64,000 bases of DNA from Mangifera indica (Eukaryota > Streptophyta > Magnoliopsida > Sapindales > Anacardiaceae). The stretch is taken from contig NC_058141.1 in NCBI RefSeq assembly GCF_011075055.1, forward strand, positions 14,765,639 through 14,829,638, in the 5' to 3' direction. Positions 1-11,548 of this stretch are shown piece by piece. The translations under genes were made by a program, and so were the position numbers. Every line of letters starts with the position of its first letter. Position 1 is the first letter of the stretch. Below the pieces are notes generated by a model. That model saw only the letters and a program-made list of their open reading frames with translations, did no database searches and had not been told where the DNA came from.

Positions 1-2981
1 TTATTCATGGGCTTCCGGTTAAACGCCGGTGAGTAGGGATAAGTGGAGGAGGAGAGGGAGGCCATGTTGATACGAAATGGTGTATGGTAGTGGAACTCCA
101 AAACCAGAAAGTCGATAACCATCTAATTCTATGTTATGAGGCTTATTTCTTTTGGGCTTTTTCAATAATAAATATTATGAAAACCTTGGGCCACTCATAA
201 ACAAACCTTCTTTCTTAACTAGGGGCCTCCCTCATCGATTTGCGTCATCAGTAGTTTTGGATTTGGATGGTTGGATAGAAATTTTGTGAACCTCAATAAG
301 ATGGAAAATTGAAGGTTTCGGTGGGCTGTGTCATTGAGCCCGATCATCCTTTGAGGTTAAACCCTATTCAGACAAGTGAGAACTATTGAGAAGTCACCAA
401 TGAGATTTAAATCTAGTTCTCTCATTTGCAGGTACGGCTTTATTTGATTATTCATTCAATGATGTCTGGCTGTTACTGACATCATTCAGAGCGAGCATTA
501 ATGATTTTGTTCCATGGATTAATAGAATGTACACCATTTTAATCTATTCCATCGTGTTATTATTAGGGAAACACAGAATCCAAATGTACATCATTACTCG
601 GCCTTCTCACCATGACCTTCTCCTGCGGTCCGCCTTCCAACATAGAAGAACCATGCTAACAAATTACATCTCCATTTTTTCCAGTTACTTCTTATTCGCT
701 TTCCCTCCACCGCCACCTGCATTCACCCCTCCCTTGGCTGCTGCCTACACCGCCTTTCTATTCTAGCAGCCTTCTCTTGCAAAGCTTTCGCGTCTCTGCA
801 AATTGTTACTGAATTTTTACATCAAATTAAAAATTCAATCAATAATAAAAATGATTTGCTTTAAAAAAGACTGAAAACATCTCACGGAGTTAATATATGT
901 CAAAGCAAATATCTTAATCGTTCACGTGTCATTCAACAGTGTAAAAAAGTTGAAGAAATTTTGAAGCTTTGCTAGTTAGTATTCTAAGAACTAAGATAAT
1001 TGATGTATTAGTAAGACTTTTTCTTTTTTAATTAATTTCACATAAACAATGACAAAAAGGCAATTAGTCGGAACATAATCAATACCTAAATTGTATGTTT
1101 GACAAGTTATAAAATATATACGTTGATCCATATCATAGTACAAGTAGAAGATCTTTTTATCTAAAAAGAAAATAGAGTAACTCATGATAGTTGTGACTAT
1201 TTCTCATAATTTTTTCAATATGTCTTTCTTGTTCTTTGTATTACGAGGCAACAAAATCACTTCCTACCAAATCATAAACATATGATCCTCCACTTTTCAA
1301 AACAACAAGAGTTAGTATCCCATTATGTACCCATTATTAGAATCTTAAGTACAAGGTATAAGACTTGAATCTCACATTAGAAAATACAGACAACTAGTAT
1401 AAGATTTATATGGTCTTGGACTCTTTCATCTCAATAACTAATTTTTTATGTGTGATTTTTTTAAGGTTCAATAACAAACAAAACAACATTAAAAGTAACA
1501 CTTTGTTTATTATAATCTCAACATTTTCACGTACAAAATCCAACATAGTTTTTGGTGGTTGTGATTTTTAATATCTAACACATCTGAAAACGTAACTAGT
1601 TTTTGGTTTTGTCCATTTATTTATTGTTAAACTCTAGACAATGGAATAGAATCATAATGGGTAGATAGATAAGTCTGCAATAAGAGAGTGGTCCACTGAA
1701 AGGCAATTATAGATATCATATGCCCATAATAATATAAACATAACCCAAAATGTTGTTAGAAATTAAAAGAAGAGAAAGAAAGCAGGGTGGCCTAATAAAC
1801 ACATAAAAATAATAACTACGATGGTCATACAAGTGAAGTCATCAAATACTAAATGCATGAAGAGATAAGAGTTAGAATAAGTTAGTTTATCTTGTCAACT
1901 AATGCCAAACCACTCTTACCAATAATAACCAACAAAACTATGTTTTATTTTAACCCATAAAAAAAAAAAAAAAGATAGCATGATTAAGAAAGAAAAAATA
2001 TTGTAACTATAATAAGGGTAAAGATTCAAATCTTAATATTTTACGGTTAAATTTTTCATATACTTAATACAATGATTATATAATAAATCATTAAATATAA
2101 AGTTTTTATCTGTTTAGTGTGATTGATTTAAATGATTTAATTCAAATAAAGTTTTCTCATTAAAAAAAAAAATCTTATTTACGTGGGATTTTCTTCTTTT
2201 ATTTATTTTTTGTTATTAGGTATTTGATTTTTAAGATTGTAAACTTGTTGAACAGGTCAAAGTGTTGATCTACCTAACTCTTGAAACACCTTCCTATGCT
2301 GCAAGGAATAATAGAATTAATTGTTCTCATACTTTAGAAGTTTAGATTAGTGTCTCCTAAACTAAACTTGATCAAACAAATGGAATAATATTAGTCAATT
2401 ATAAATAAAATACTATAAACTGTATAGTTGAGTAGGCTACCGGATCACATTACAGAACACTTGTTTGTTTTATTAATTTGTCATCAATGTGTATTCTGTT
2501 TCTATTGGATAAATGGTTTATCTAGGTTTTGTTTGCCCTTTTTCCCACAAGTAGCACACCTAATGCTTAATTTATATTATGTGAAATTACTATCAAGGAA
2601 GAATGTTTGATCGATCATAAACTTGAATTTTCAGACCTAAAAAAGGGTTAATACATATGAAAAAAGAAGAATGTTGGTTAAAGGAGGTGTAAGCTTAATT
2701 AGGTCAAATATATTAAACAAAAATTAACCAAACTTAGATTAATTTGGTCAAGATCCTCCGTCCGATCAAATAGATAAACCTTTGTTAGCTTAAGTTGGTT
2801 AACACCCTTTTTCTTTTTTAAATTAACTTCATTCTTCATTTATTAAACTTATTATTATTATTAAAATCAGGATTTTAGATCAAAATCCATCATTTTTATT
2901 AAAAAAAAAAATTAGGTTTAAAATCCTAATTTTTAGGTCAAAACCCATGGCTATAACAAAAAAAAAAAAAAACACAACAAT
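1..2981. other. Gene-free AT-rich intergenic stretch
   Basis: No reading frame with recognisable protein content is present on either strand. The short frames at 527-766 and 2428-2610 are low-complexity translations without splice context. Poly-A/T runs are frequent (about 1960-1975, 2161-2172, 2957-2972). A stretch at about 1370-1435 resembles the dispersed plant repeats that carry a cacatt-type motif, but I cannot assign it. Confidence 0.6.
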
Positions 2982-2990
2982 TAAAATTTA

Positions 2991-3668
2991 GCCCAAAGCA
3001 CTATTTCCCACCCAAGGTATGTTGCATTCTCAAGTTTCCCCCCTTTAACTATGAAAATACCAAATACCCACATATGAGCAGTTAAATTTAACGAAAACCT
3101 AACTCCTTAAGATTTTATCTTTTTTCCCCCCCCTAACCCCTAAAAACTAACTATTTTTCCCTAGGTCAAGTTTTGAAAAATAGCACTCTCCCCCTAGGGT
3201 TTAGTTTTCAATCCCCGATGTCAAATCCGACGCCATCGCCGATGACGAAGCTTTCCTGACACACCACCATGCTCCAACGACCTCTCTTCTCTCCTCTGGA
3301 ACGTCAATCGACCCAGATCTGGGAAGACACCTCTCTTCTCTCTGACTTTTGGGAAGACAATAGACGTTCCAGAGGAGAGAAGAGAGGCCGTCGGAGCATG
3401 GTGGTGCATCAGGGATTGAAAACTAAACCCTAAGGGGGGGAATGCTATTTTTCAAAACTTGACCTAAGAGAAAATGGTTAGTTTTAGAGGTTAAAGAGGA
3501 AAAAGAGGATTAAATTTTAATTTATTTTTAATATTACAGATAAAATGACGATTTTACCCTTGAATCCATTTTTTTAACAGCTCATAGATAGATAAATAGG
3601 CTTTTCAAAGTTAATGGATGGTAATGTACAGAAAAAGTATACCTTAGATGGAAAATAATCCTTTGGCC
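2991..3668. mobile_element. Mutator-like foldback MITE with 9-bp target duplication
   Basis: A 678-bp element is bounded by the 9-bp direct repeat taaaattta at 2982-2990 and 3669-3677. The left end reads gcccaaagcactatttccc and the reverse complement of the right end reads ggccaaaggattattttcc, so the ends are inverted repeats. Further inside, 3180-3215 pairs with 3412-3450 (gggtttagttttcaatccc against gggattgaaaactaaaccc). The centre holds a 44-bp hairpin (3262-3305 with 3363-3406). A 9-bp duplication is the hallmark of the Mutator superfamily. No transposase is present, so it is non-autonomous. The 62-codon minus-strand frame at 3221-3409 is a by-product of the hairpin. Confidence 0.8.
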
Positions 3669-3677
3669 TAAAATTTA

Positions 3678-4881
3678 AATACTCTTCAAACCATTAATTT
3701 AAGAGTTTCGAGTAATTTACATAATTTAATTTTTAATAAAGATCACATCAATAATTTATTTTAATATTTAAGTAGAAGAATATTACCATAAGAGGGAGAT
3801 TCAATGAAGTAGTCGTGATCCCAGAAAGAAGAAGACTTTGTAAAGTCGGAGAAGGGTGAATATAAAGATTGAGGGAATATTCAAGTGTTTTTGCAGTAAA
3901 AATAGTTAAAATTAAAGAAATATAATTCACTGTGAAAAAGCAATAAAATGTACGAGTTATTAATAAATACTCGTCTCCAACTTGTGTCCTTTCATATCAT
4001 TTCTATTTAATGATTGCTTTTAGGTTAATTAATTAATTAATTATTGCAAAAAAAAAAAACCCTCTTATTCTAATCTCTAAGTGTCTCAAGTAAGTTAAAT
4101 GATTTGTTTGTTTGTTTGTCTTTTGGGGGGAAATAGTGAATACCAATTATACCCCGACAGGATAAAATTGAAAGACACACGTTTAACGTGAATCCACTGA
4201 ATAAGACAAGCCATAAATAAACAAACAAATGAATGAATTAGAAAACAGAAGGTGGCAAATTAGTAAAAGCACAGTCCAACGAGCATAGAAAGGTTCCCGT
4301 CAAGAAAGGGATGCGCAAGACTCGCTCAACTGTCCAAAACTCATCTCTCTCAAAGCAAGCACACATCCATTCTTTATCTCTTTCCCCTTGACCCTTAAAA
4401 TTTCTTCTTTTGTTGCGTCTTCTTCTCTATTCATTTTCTTTAGATTCTGAATTTCTGAGAATATTTTGGTTTTTATCGTTGTTAAAGTCTTGAACAGATA
4501 AATAAGTGGAAGAACGGAAGGCTGAAAAGTTTCCAGATCTGCTCCTCTGCTCTGCATCCGCTCTCAGGTATCCAATGCTTATTTATTTTTTTTACTATAA
4601 TATAAATAAATTTATTATTATGAAAACTTTATATAAAATTTATTATTTATTTTTCAGTTTTTTTTCCAATAGAATTTTAATGCGGAAACCAAGTTTGGAA
4701 CTTTCCAATGCTTGAATTCATCACATCATCTGCGTTTCCCGAGATATTATATATTATCAAGTTATTTGTTTTATTGCTTTTTATAAATTTAATTTTTTTT
4801 TATCGAATTCTGTGACTTCTGGTTTAAAAGAAAGAACCTGCTGGTGTTGTAAGCTGGAGGCTTTCGCTTTTGTTGGACCAA
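3678..4881 (+). promoter_or_regulatory. Promoter and intron-containing 5' leader of the RING gene
   Basis: AT-rich DNA precedes the RING-finger gene. The leader probably starts near 4470-4500. A splice donor context (ctctcag followed by gtatcc near 4568) and an acceptor (tgttgtaag followed by ctggagg near 4855) suggest a leader intron of roughly 285 bp. No protein-coding exon is seen; the frames at 4300-4557 and 4506-4715 run across the putative leader and have no family similarity. Confidence 0.45.
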
Positions 4882-5985
4882 ATGTCAGCTGTGCCAGATC
4901 GGCGTGACCATTTACCCGGCTTGACGCTTCACGCCATCTTGGCTCATGATAAAAGATATCTGCCGCAGCCTACTCCCCGGCCTCCACCGGAAACTTCTTC
5001 AGGCCGCACGCTTCTTGATATAATCCGTGACGAGGACCCCGCCAACAGAACCGGTGATCCCAAAGACAGGAGAAGTTGGAAAATATTCCGAGACCGGCTT
5101 CGGCTTAAGCGCGCCGGCGCTGCTTGGACCTCGAGCGTACGTATCCCGGCTTCGGATATCCCTATCCAGAGTAACAATGCCGATCTTGGCTCGCAACTTT
5201 CCCGGCGATCTTCGGCGAGGATTCAGACTAACCCCTCCAATAACTTGGGCGAGTCAACTCAGTCTGAAGATCAAGTTATCGCTTCTAGACCTACGTTCAC
5301 ACGCCGGACATCGACTAGGCTTGCCGCGACTCCAATTTCAACCGAGTCAACTCAAAACGACGGCACGCCGGATGTTTCCATGCCTAGTGAACTTCCGCCG
5401 TCTCGTAGCTTCAGGCCCCAGATGTCCCACCGTAACTCAACGCGGGTTTCGTCATCGAACCCTGATTCCGACGAGCCCTATGTGGACCCTTTCGAAGTTG
5501 GGCGGGAGGGAACTCGGCGGCTGGCAGCGGCCTTGGCCGAGGAGAGAGCGTTGTCTGCACGTGAGGCTGTTGTAGCCCAAGAGGCAGCACAAGCAGAGGC
5601 CGCTGCTGGGGAAGATGCAGAAGAAACACCGGCGGCTGAAACTCCTACCGCGACGGATGTGGCACCTGAAGTTGCTGCGGAAGAACCGCAGCCTCAAAGG
5701 ATATCATTAATGGATTTGTTAGAGGAGACGGATAGAGAGACGGGGTTGGAGGGATCTAGATACTTGGGTGAAGATAAAGAGGAAGAGGAGGAAGAAGGCG
5801 ACATGCAAGAAATTGCAGGAGGAATAGAGTATAATTGCTGCGTGTGCATGGTGAGGCATAAAGGTTCGGCGTTTATACCATGCGGACATACGTTTTGCAG
5901 ATTGTGTTCAAGGGAGCTCTGGGTTCAGAGGGGAAATTGTCCCTTATGCAATGGTTTCATTTTGGAAATACTTGACATATTTTGA
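4882..5985 (+). CDS. Intronless C-terminal RING-finger E3 ubiquitin ligase (At3g07120-like)
   Basis: Predicted role: ubiquitin-protein ligase. The ATG at 4882 is preferred; the frame extends upstream only to a TTG at 4870. The protein has 367 residues. The first ~260 are low-complexity, rich in Arg, Ser, Pro and Thr, with repeated basic patches ending in RRTSTR- or RNSTR-type runs. An Ala/Glu-rich segment follows, then an acidic run of Glu near residue 300. A C3HC4 RING closes the protein (about 318-358): CCVC, then PCGHTFCRLC, then CPLC. The coding sequence is markedly GC-richer than its surroundings, usual for intronless plant genes. It lies upstream of the PAP15-like gene as in Arabidopsis, which supports orthology. 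Substrates are unknown. Confidence 0.85.
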   Translation: MSAVPDRRDHLPGLTLHAILAHDKRYLPQPTPRPPPETSSGRTLLDIIRDEDPANRTGDPKDRRSWKIFRDRLRLKRAGAAWTSSVRIPASDIPIQSNNADLGSQLSRRSSARIQTNPSNNLGESTQSEDQVIASRPTFTRRTSTRLAATPISTESTQNDGTPDVSMPSELPPSRSFRPQMSHRNSTRVSSSNPDSDEPYVDPFEVGREGTRRLAAALAEERALSAREAVVAQEAAQAEAAAGEDAEETPAAETPTATDVAPEVAAEEPQPQRISLMDLLEETDRETGLEGSRYLGEDKEEEEEEGDMQEIAGGIEYNCCVCMVRHKGSAFIPCGHTFCRLCSRELWVQRGNCPLCNGFILEILDIF

Positions 5986-7357
5986 TTTGTGATTTGTCTC
6001 CCACCATTTTGTTTGACGGAGGAGAAAAATTTCCTCTCACACTTCTCTCTGTGTTAGTGTTCTTTTTTTTTTTTCAACTTGGTTTTATGTTGAATTGTTT
6101 TGATAAATTTTGGAATAGCAAGTAAATATTAATTTAAGAATTATTGGAGGCTGTATCTAGTTAATGTTATTGGTGTTTCTGTAATGTATTTTGTCATGTT
6201 GGTATTTTTCTTTTGTCTTGTCTGAGAACTAAAGAGAATATGCATTGGCGGGTACTGAGCTAAACAAGATGAAGATGAGAGAGATGAAGATGGGTTTTTT
6301 CCTTTTCTAAAAGAGGATCAGGGTCTTTATCTTTTTCAAGTGATGATGTGATGGATTAAAGCAAAGTTGTCTTCCTCTTTATCGCAAAATAAGAATTTAG
6401 AAATGCTAAAAATCAGGAAGGAGGGATTTGTTTGGTTTATTTAAAAGTTGGTGGAACAGAACAGTTATGTCGTTGTGACAGAGACTGAATGGTGTTATCC
6501 AACTACTAATCCAGACTCCTAATTTACATCAAAGATAATGAAATAAGTTGGATTTATGAAAGGAAGCTCTTAACAATACAGCTTTTTACAAACAAGCAAA
6601 TAACAATTGCAACTTTTCAATTGGAGGAGAATGTGCTTGAATGATGAGGAATAGGTAAATTAATAATGATGTTTATCTACACCTGTCAACCCAAATATTG
6701 TCCTCGAGGAACCCACATACCTAATCTAATTACAAAGCTTAACAACCTAATTTTTTCCAGCCAACATGCCCAAAACAGAAACAACACACACCAAACTAAT
6801 ACCAAATTAATCTTCAATCCGATTTTTATTAAAAAATATGATATGTGAATATTGTTATAAGTGATTATTGGTTGCTGTTGATAGAAAAGAAAACACTTAA
6901 TTAGTACACATAACTGGCTGTTGGAGGACAGGCAAATGCTCTAGCTCAATCCTCACAACCAATTTCAACCATAACTAAATGAATTAATTCTACTTCAAGA
7001 AAAGGAAGTGGGAACTTACAAATGCTTTTGTTGCTCAGAAGAGCATCATGTTGTGAGATTATGTATCAATGATAGTGAAATACCTCATTACGATGAGCCT
7101 ATGCAAATTATTTCTCTTCCTTCTCGTCTTCAACTCTTCATATCATACTGCCATGAAATTTGACAAGTTCGTAAGATTGGCACTTTATGTAAAACAATGG
7201 CCATCGACAACTCTTTCCACTTAACCATAAGTTTTCCGGAAAAGCTCCCTTGCAACTTTTTATGATCAATAATTACTGATTCCTCCATCACTCAACTTGG
7301 TTAAAAATTTCATCAGAGGTGATTGTAATGCTCCCTTGAAGGAAAAGACGAGAGAGT
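5986..7357. other. 3' UTRs and intergenic DNA between convergent genes
   Basis: The plus-strand RING gene and the minus-strand phosphatase gene converge here. The interval holds their untranslated ends and about 1 kb of AT-rich sequence. I see no further gene; the frame at 6666-6848 has no splice or family support. Confidence 0.55.
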
Positions 7358-10300
7358 TTACCAGGAATGGAGTTTAGCTTGATGCAAACCAATGTTTAGG
7401 TTTAGGTAGGGTATAATGAACAGGGCACTTATCAGGTTGCCTGACAATGTAAATTTGATCCCCAACTTCATTGTGGAGTCCTGATTTCGATACCATGTCC
7501 ACAGTGCCCACGTCTCATTCTTTACCTGCAATCCGCACATTGGAAAGATCCATCAGATTTTATGCAATGGTGGTTTGAGTTGTGTTAATAGGAGCTAATT
7601 TTTCTCCATGGCTTAAGGAATAGATTATTAGGGCCCAACCATAACCCTGCAGATCACACCCTAATAGATAGTTTGCTTCTCCATAAATGCTTTTCATCCA
7701 GTGCCTTGTGGTATCAGAATAGAGAAGTTGGGAATCAAACTTAGTTGACAAACTTGACACCCACCAACTGCATAGATTTTCCAAGGAGACCCGGGTAACT
7801 AATGATAAGTACTATTTTCAATACAGTTCAGAAACCACTTTACAAGCACAGGCCATAAGTTCGAATTCAGTCCCACGTTAGGAATTTACACATTAAAATT
7901 ACTGCAGAATCAAATTTGGGTTGAATTCAAGGAAATGAGAGAGAGTACCTCTAGAATCCCATGCCCAAAACTACTCTCTCTGAAGGCACTATAATTAGGT
8001 TGCTGATCCCAACAGAAATTACCCACAGCTGGACCATGTGTAAAGTTTGTTGCACAGATGCCACCCATATATGTATCAGGAGTTGTTGATGGCTCTGGAC
8101 ACTCACCAGGTTCATCAGCATGTTTAATAGCCATCTTTTCGCGGTTACCACCATCACCGATTGTGATATATACAGGACCACAAGAATCTAATGTATAATT
8201 ATAAACTCTATTTGACCTCTCATAAGCATGAACCTGGTGCATTTTTCAGATGAACAGGTAAAAAAGTTCAGCATACTTGAAAACAAAAGTAAGAAATGTT
8301 TTCATTCAAATGTTCATTAATATTTTGATTTGTGTTTTCCATAATCCTAATCCTCTTTCAATTTCTTATTTCTCTGTGTTGATGTTCGGTGCATAGGACC
8401 ACCTGCCTTTCTTAAAAGCTATAAAGAGTACTGCAAGTAATTTCATATATATTTTATTACCTAATAATTCCCATATTCTTAGTCATCCTGACTTACATGT
8501 CCATTGAAAACAATGTCAACACCACAAGAGTAGAGTAATTCTTCCATCTCCACTCTCATACACTCTGCTTCTCTGTAATGAGCTACGTAAGAACTGTACC
8601 ACGGGGGATGCCAAGCAGCTACTAGCCAAGGAGTTATAGATCTGTCAAAATTTGCTAAGTCTCTCTCTAGCCATTTGTATTGATCACCTGCAAAAGAAAA
8701 AATAACAGAGATTTGCATGGCATCTTCTTAAATAGCCGATCAAGTAGAGGTAAATAAATTTCAAATTGATCACAGTTGGTCATATTACTGGATTTATTAT
8801 ACGCAATGTAGGCTCCAAGCATTATAAAATGAATCCCCCCAGCATTGAAAGAGTAGTAGAATGGGGATGAAGATCCACTCTCTTCTGAAGGAAAGGCAAA
8901 TCTAGAACTGTAAGCTGCAAATGTCTTGTTTCCAGCTTGTTCTTCTATCTCATGGTTCCCTTCAACAACCATTATTGGTATTTTAGAAACTAAATTCTGC
9001 ATAAACCTGCAAATAAGAGTGAAATGGAATAGCACAAGCTAAGGTACATTATTAAACTACAAGCTAATAAGGTATTACACAATTTCCAGAAGAAAAAGGA
9101 ACCATTAAATGAAAGAGAAAATAAAGTTCAACCTTCCCCAATAATCCCAACGAGGCTGATAGGTCTCGTGTATAGGAGTTTGTGAAAATGAGCAAGAGTA
9201 GCAGTCAGAGCCAGTTCCATTTGTGAGGTATAAGTTTGCATAAGTGACATCACCAACCAATAGCAGAAGATCAGGTTGATTACTAATCAAATGACTGATT
9301 GTGGTTGATGTATTGTAAGTAAGACCAAGATCTCCCACTATTGCTATTCTCTTCAGATAGTTCAGTGGACTAGAAACTGGCATAGTTGTGAAATAGAATA
9401 TCTCACTCATGGCTGATATAGAAGGATCTCCACACCGATAATAGTATCGTGTGCTGGGTTTCAACCCTATACTGACAAAAAAAATACCGTTCAAGTTTAA
9501 CTAAAACCTTGTGATGACATATAAACATCATTAAAGAATGTAGAACACAACCTTGATTAATCTACACATTTCCTCATCTGGTATCAAGTCCAACCACCAG
9601 TTGAATCCTAATTATAAGATGGAAAAACAAAATGTACCTGTAAGTCGGACATGGTGAATAATTCCAGAAGTATAGTTTTTCAGGCCTTCAAATGGATAAA
9701 GCTGATTATAAACAAGAGAATATCCTGTCGCTTTATGACTCAATGGTTTTCTTAATCTTCCATAGCGAACAACGCTGGACACTGTTTTTGGGTCTAACGG
9801 CTTTATTCTGTCCCCAATTTGGAATTCCCCTGCATCCATGTCAAATAGGTTCATTGCATTGCTCTATTTCTTTTACCAAAATTAAAATAATAGTAAAAAT
9901 TACAAACCAAAGCATCTCCACTATTACCACTTTTATTGCCTTAATTATCATACTACTTCTATATACTATCACAAATGACCTTTCCAGCTCAGGTTTCAAC
10001 TGCTTTAAACTACTTTAACCCTGTGTTCTAAAACAGAAACACACAAGACAAGAAATACTGAGTTCGATTTTTGAAAACAATTTTCAACATAAAAAGGGAC
10101 GCTGGGATGCATCATGCATCAGAATTTGAACCAATTATATATCTGTAATCTGTAAAAATTTCTTACAAGGGCTCTGCAAAAATCTAATATACATGAAGCA
10201 AAAGTGGAATGTTATAACACTATAGGATCGTTTTAGTGGCAATAAATATTTAAATGAACCTACCTAGAATTGACATGAATAAAAACAAATAATTTTAGAG

Positions 10301-10655
10301 TCATGCATCGGAATGAAATCCGTAAGCTCGAAAATTGATTGATTACGATAAAAATAAAAGGAAATGAAAGAGAACCTGTGATCCAGGAGATCCAAACAGA
10401 ATCAAAACTAGTGGATAGTGAGAGTGATATTTGCTCGGGCTGGAAACCTTTGACACGGCGGCATACCCTAGGATCGGTGTCTGGAATATCAACAGCTTTG
10501 CCGCGTAAACTGGTATCATATGGTACGGTGACGGGTGTGAACGGTCCGTCCAAAGTTGAAGGAATATTGTGGGCGCGAATGGGGATAAGATTTAACAGAA
10601 AGATGAAACAACAGTAAGGGATTGCGTAATAAAGGGAATAGGTGAAAAAAGCCAT
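7358..10655 (-). CDS. PAP15: PAP15-like purple acid phosphatase (phytase type), frame-shifted 3' end
   Basis: A secreted Fe-Zn/Mn metallophosphoesterase; the Arabidopsis orthologue hydrolyses phytate. Exons (minus): 10655-10376, 9829-9638, 9466-9133, 9006-8789, 8687-8497, 8233-7949, 7525-7358. All have GT-AG borders and matching phases, giving 555 codons as read. A hydrophobic signal peptide occupies residues 1-29. The five metal-ligand blocks are present in order: GDLG, GDVTYANLY, GNHE, AAWH and GHVHAYER. In the last exon, after YRNQDS, the frame in use (TMKLGIKF...) is unlike the family. The next frame reads NEVGDQIYIVRQPDKC as expected and would stop at 7374. One base is therefore missing near 7465-7470, by real mutation or sequence error. 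The catalytic domain is unaffected. Confidence 0.9.
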
Positions 10656-11548
10656 AGAGAGAGAGAGAGAACAGAAGTCTGTGAGAACGAAGGAACAAGC
10701 ATAAATAAAGTTAGAGGTGATGCAATTGGCGTGGGTTTTAAGACACTGGCCGTTGCGTGGGTTTTAAGACAGTTGCCGTTGCGTTGTGGTCAAGTGTATG
10801 CAATACCGACAGTGAAGTCAAGACCGTTAGCGGTTTCAAATAAATCAGTCAGGCCTTTTATAACCAAATAATTGAGAACCATTTTAATCAGATGAGCATC
10901 TAATATTTTGCTTTTGTCTGTTACAGAAAGCTTCAATTTCTAGTTCAAAGTTACCTATGCAGATTAACCGAAGTCAAAACTGACAGACAGTGACACAAGA
11001 TTTGAAGCTTATTTCTAAGAACATTTTACTCTTGAGGTGCAGTTGCCACCATTCTTCTGCCAACGTACATAATTTTAAGCCACTTTCTGATGAATGTTTT
11101 TATTTTCATCATTCTTTTCCTTGAAGCGCAGTTTTGAATGAATAAATTACAAAAGTAGAACCATGCGGCTTAGCAATTAGTACTCAAATATCACTCCACC
11201 CGTTTCCTGCCACAGATGTTATGCCAATAGTAAAACAAGACCATAAAATAAAAATAAAATAATTATTGATACACCATTTTATTAAAATATTCCATAAGAA
11301 ATATTTAATTACTCACAAAACTGAAGGAAATTACAATCCCAAATTCCATAATGCGAATAAAGATGAACATCACTCTCCAATATAATAGCAAACAAGACCA
11401 CAAGAATTGATGGATACCTAACCCCGACTGACTTGAGTTCAAGCTCATTATAAAATCCATGTCATTTACAATCACTTATCCATAGATGTAGTAAATGAAA
11501 CTTGACATCAAGTCTACCGAGGACTCTCCATATGGTCCAAACTGTTGA
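10656..11548. other. PAP15 promoter and SUMO 3' region
   Basis: The interval lies upstream of the phosphatase start and downstream of the SUMO stop, both on the minus strand. It includes a GA-dinucleotide tract (about 10656-10670) in the phosphatase leader. A short direct repeat of tggcgtgggttttaagaca-like sequence occurs near 10727-10775. No gene is seen. Confidence 0.5.

Noticed and set aside
5027..5575. 182-codon plus-strand frame inside the first RING gene
   Set aside because: It overlaps the RING gene in another frame; its length comes from the GC-rich coding sequence, and its composition (Arg, Leu, Pro) is that of a shadow.
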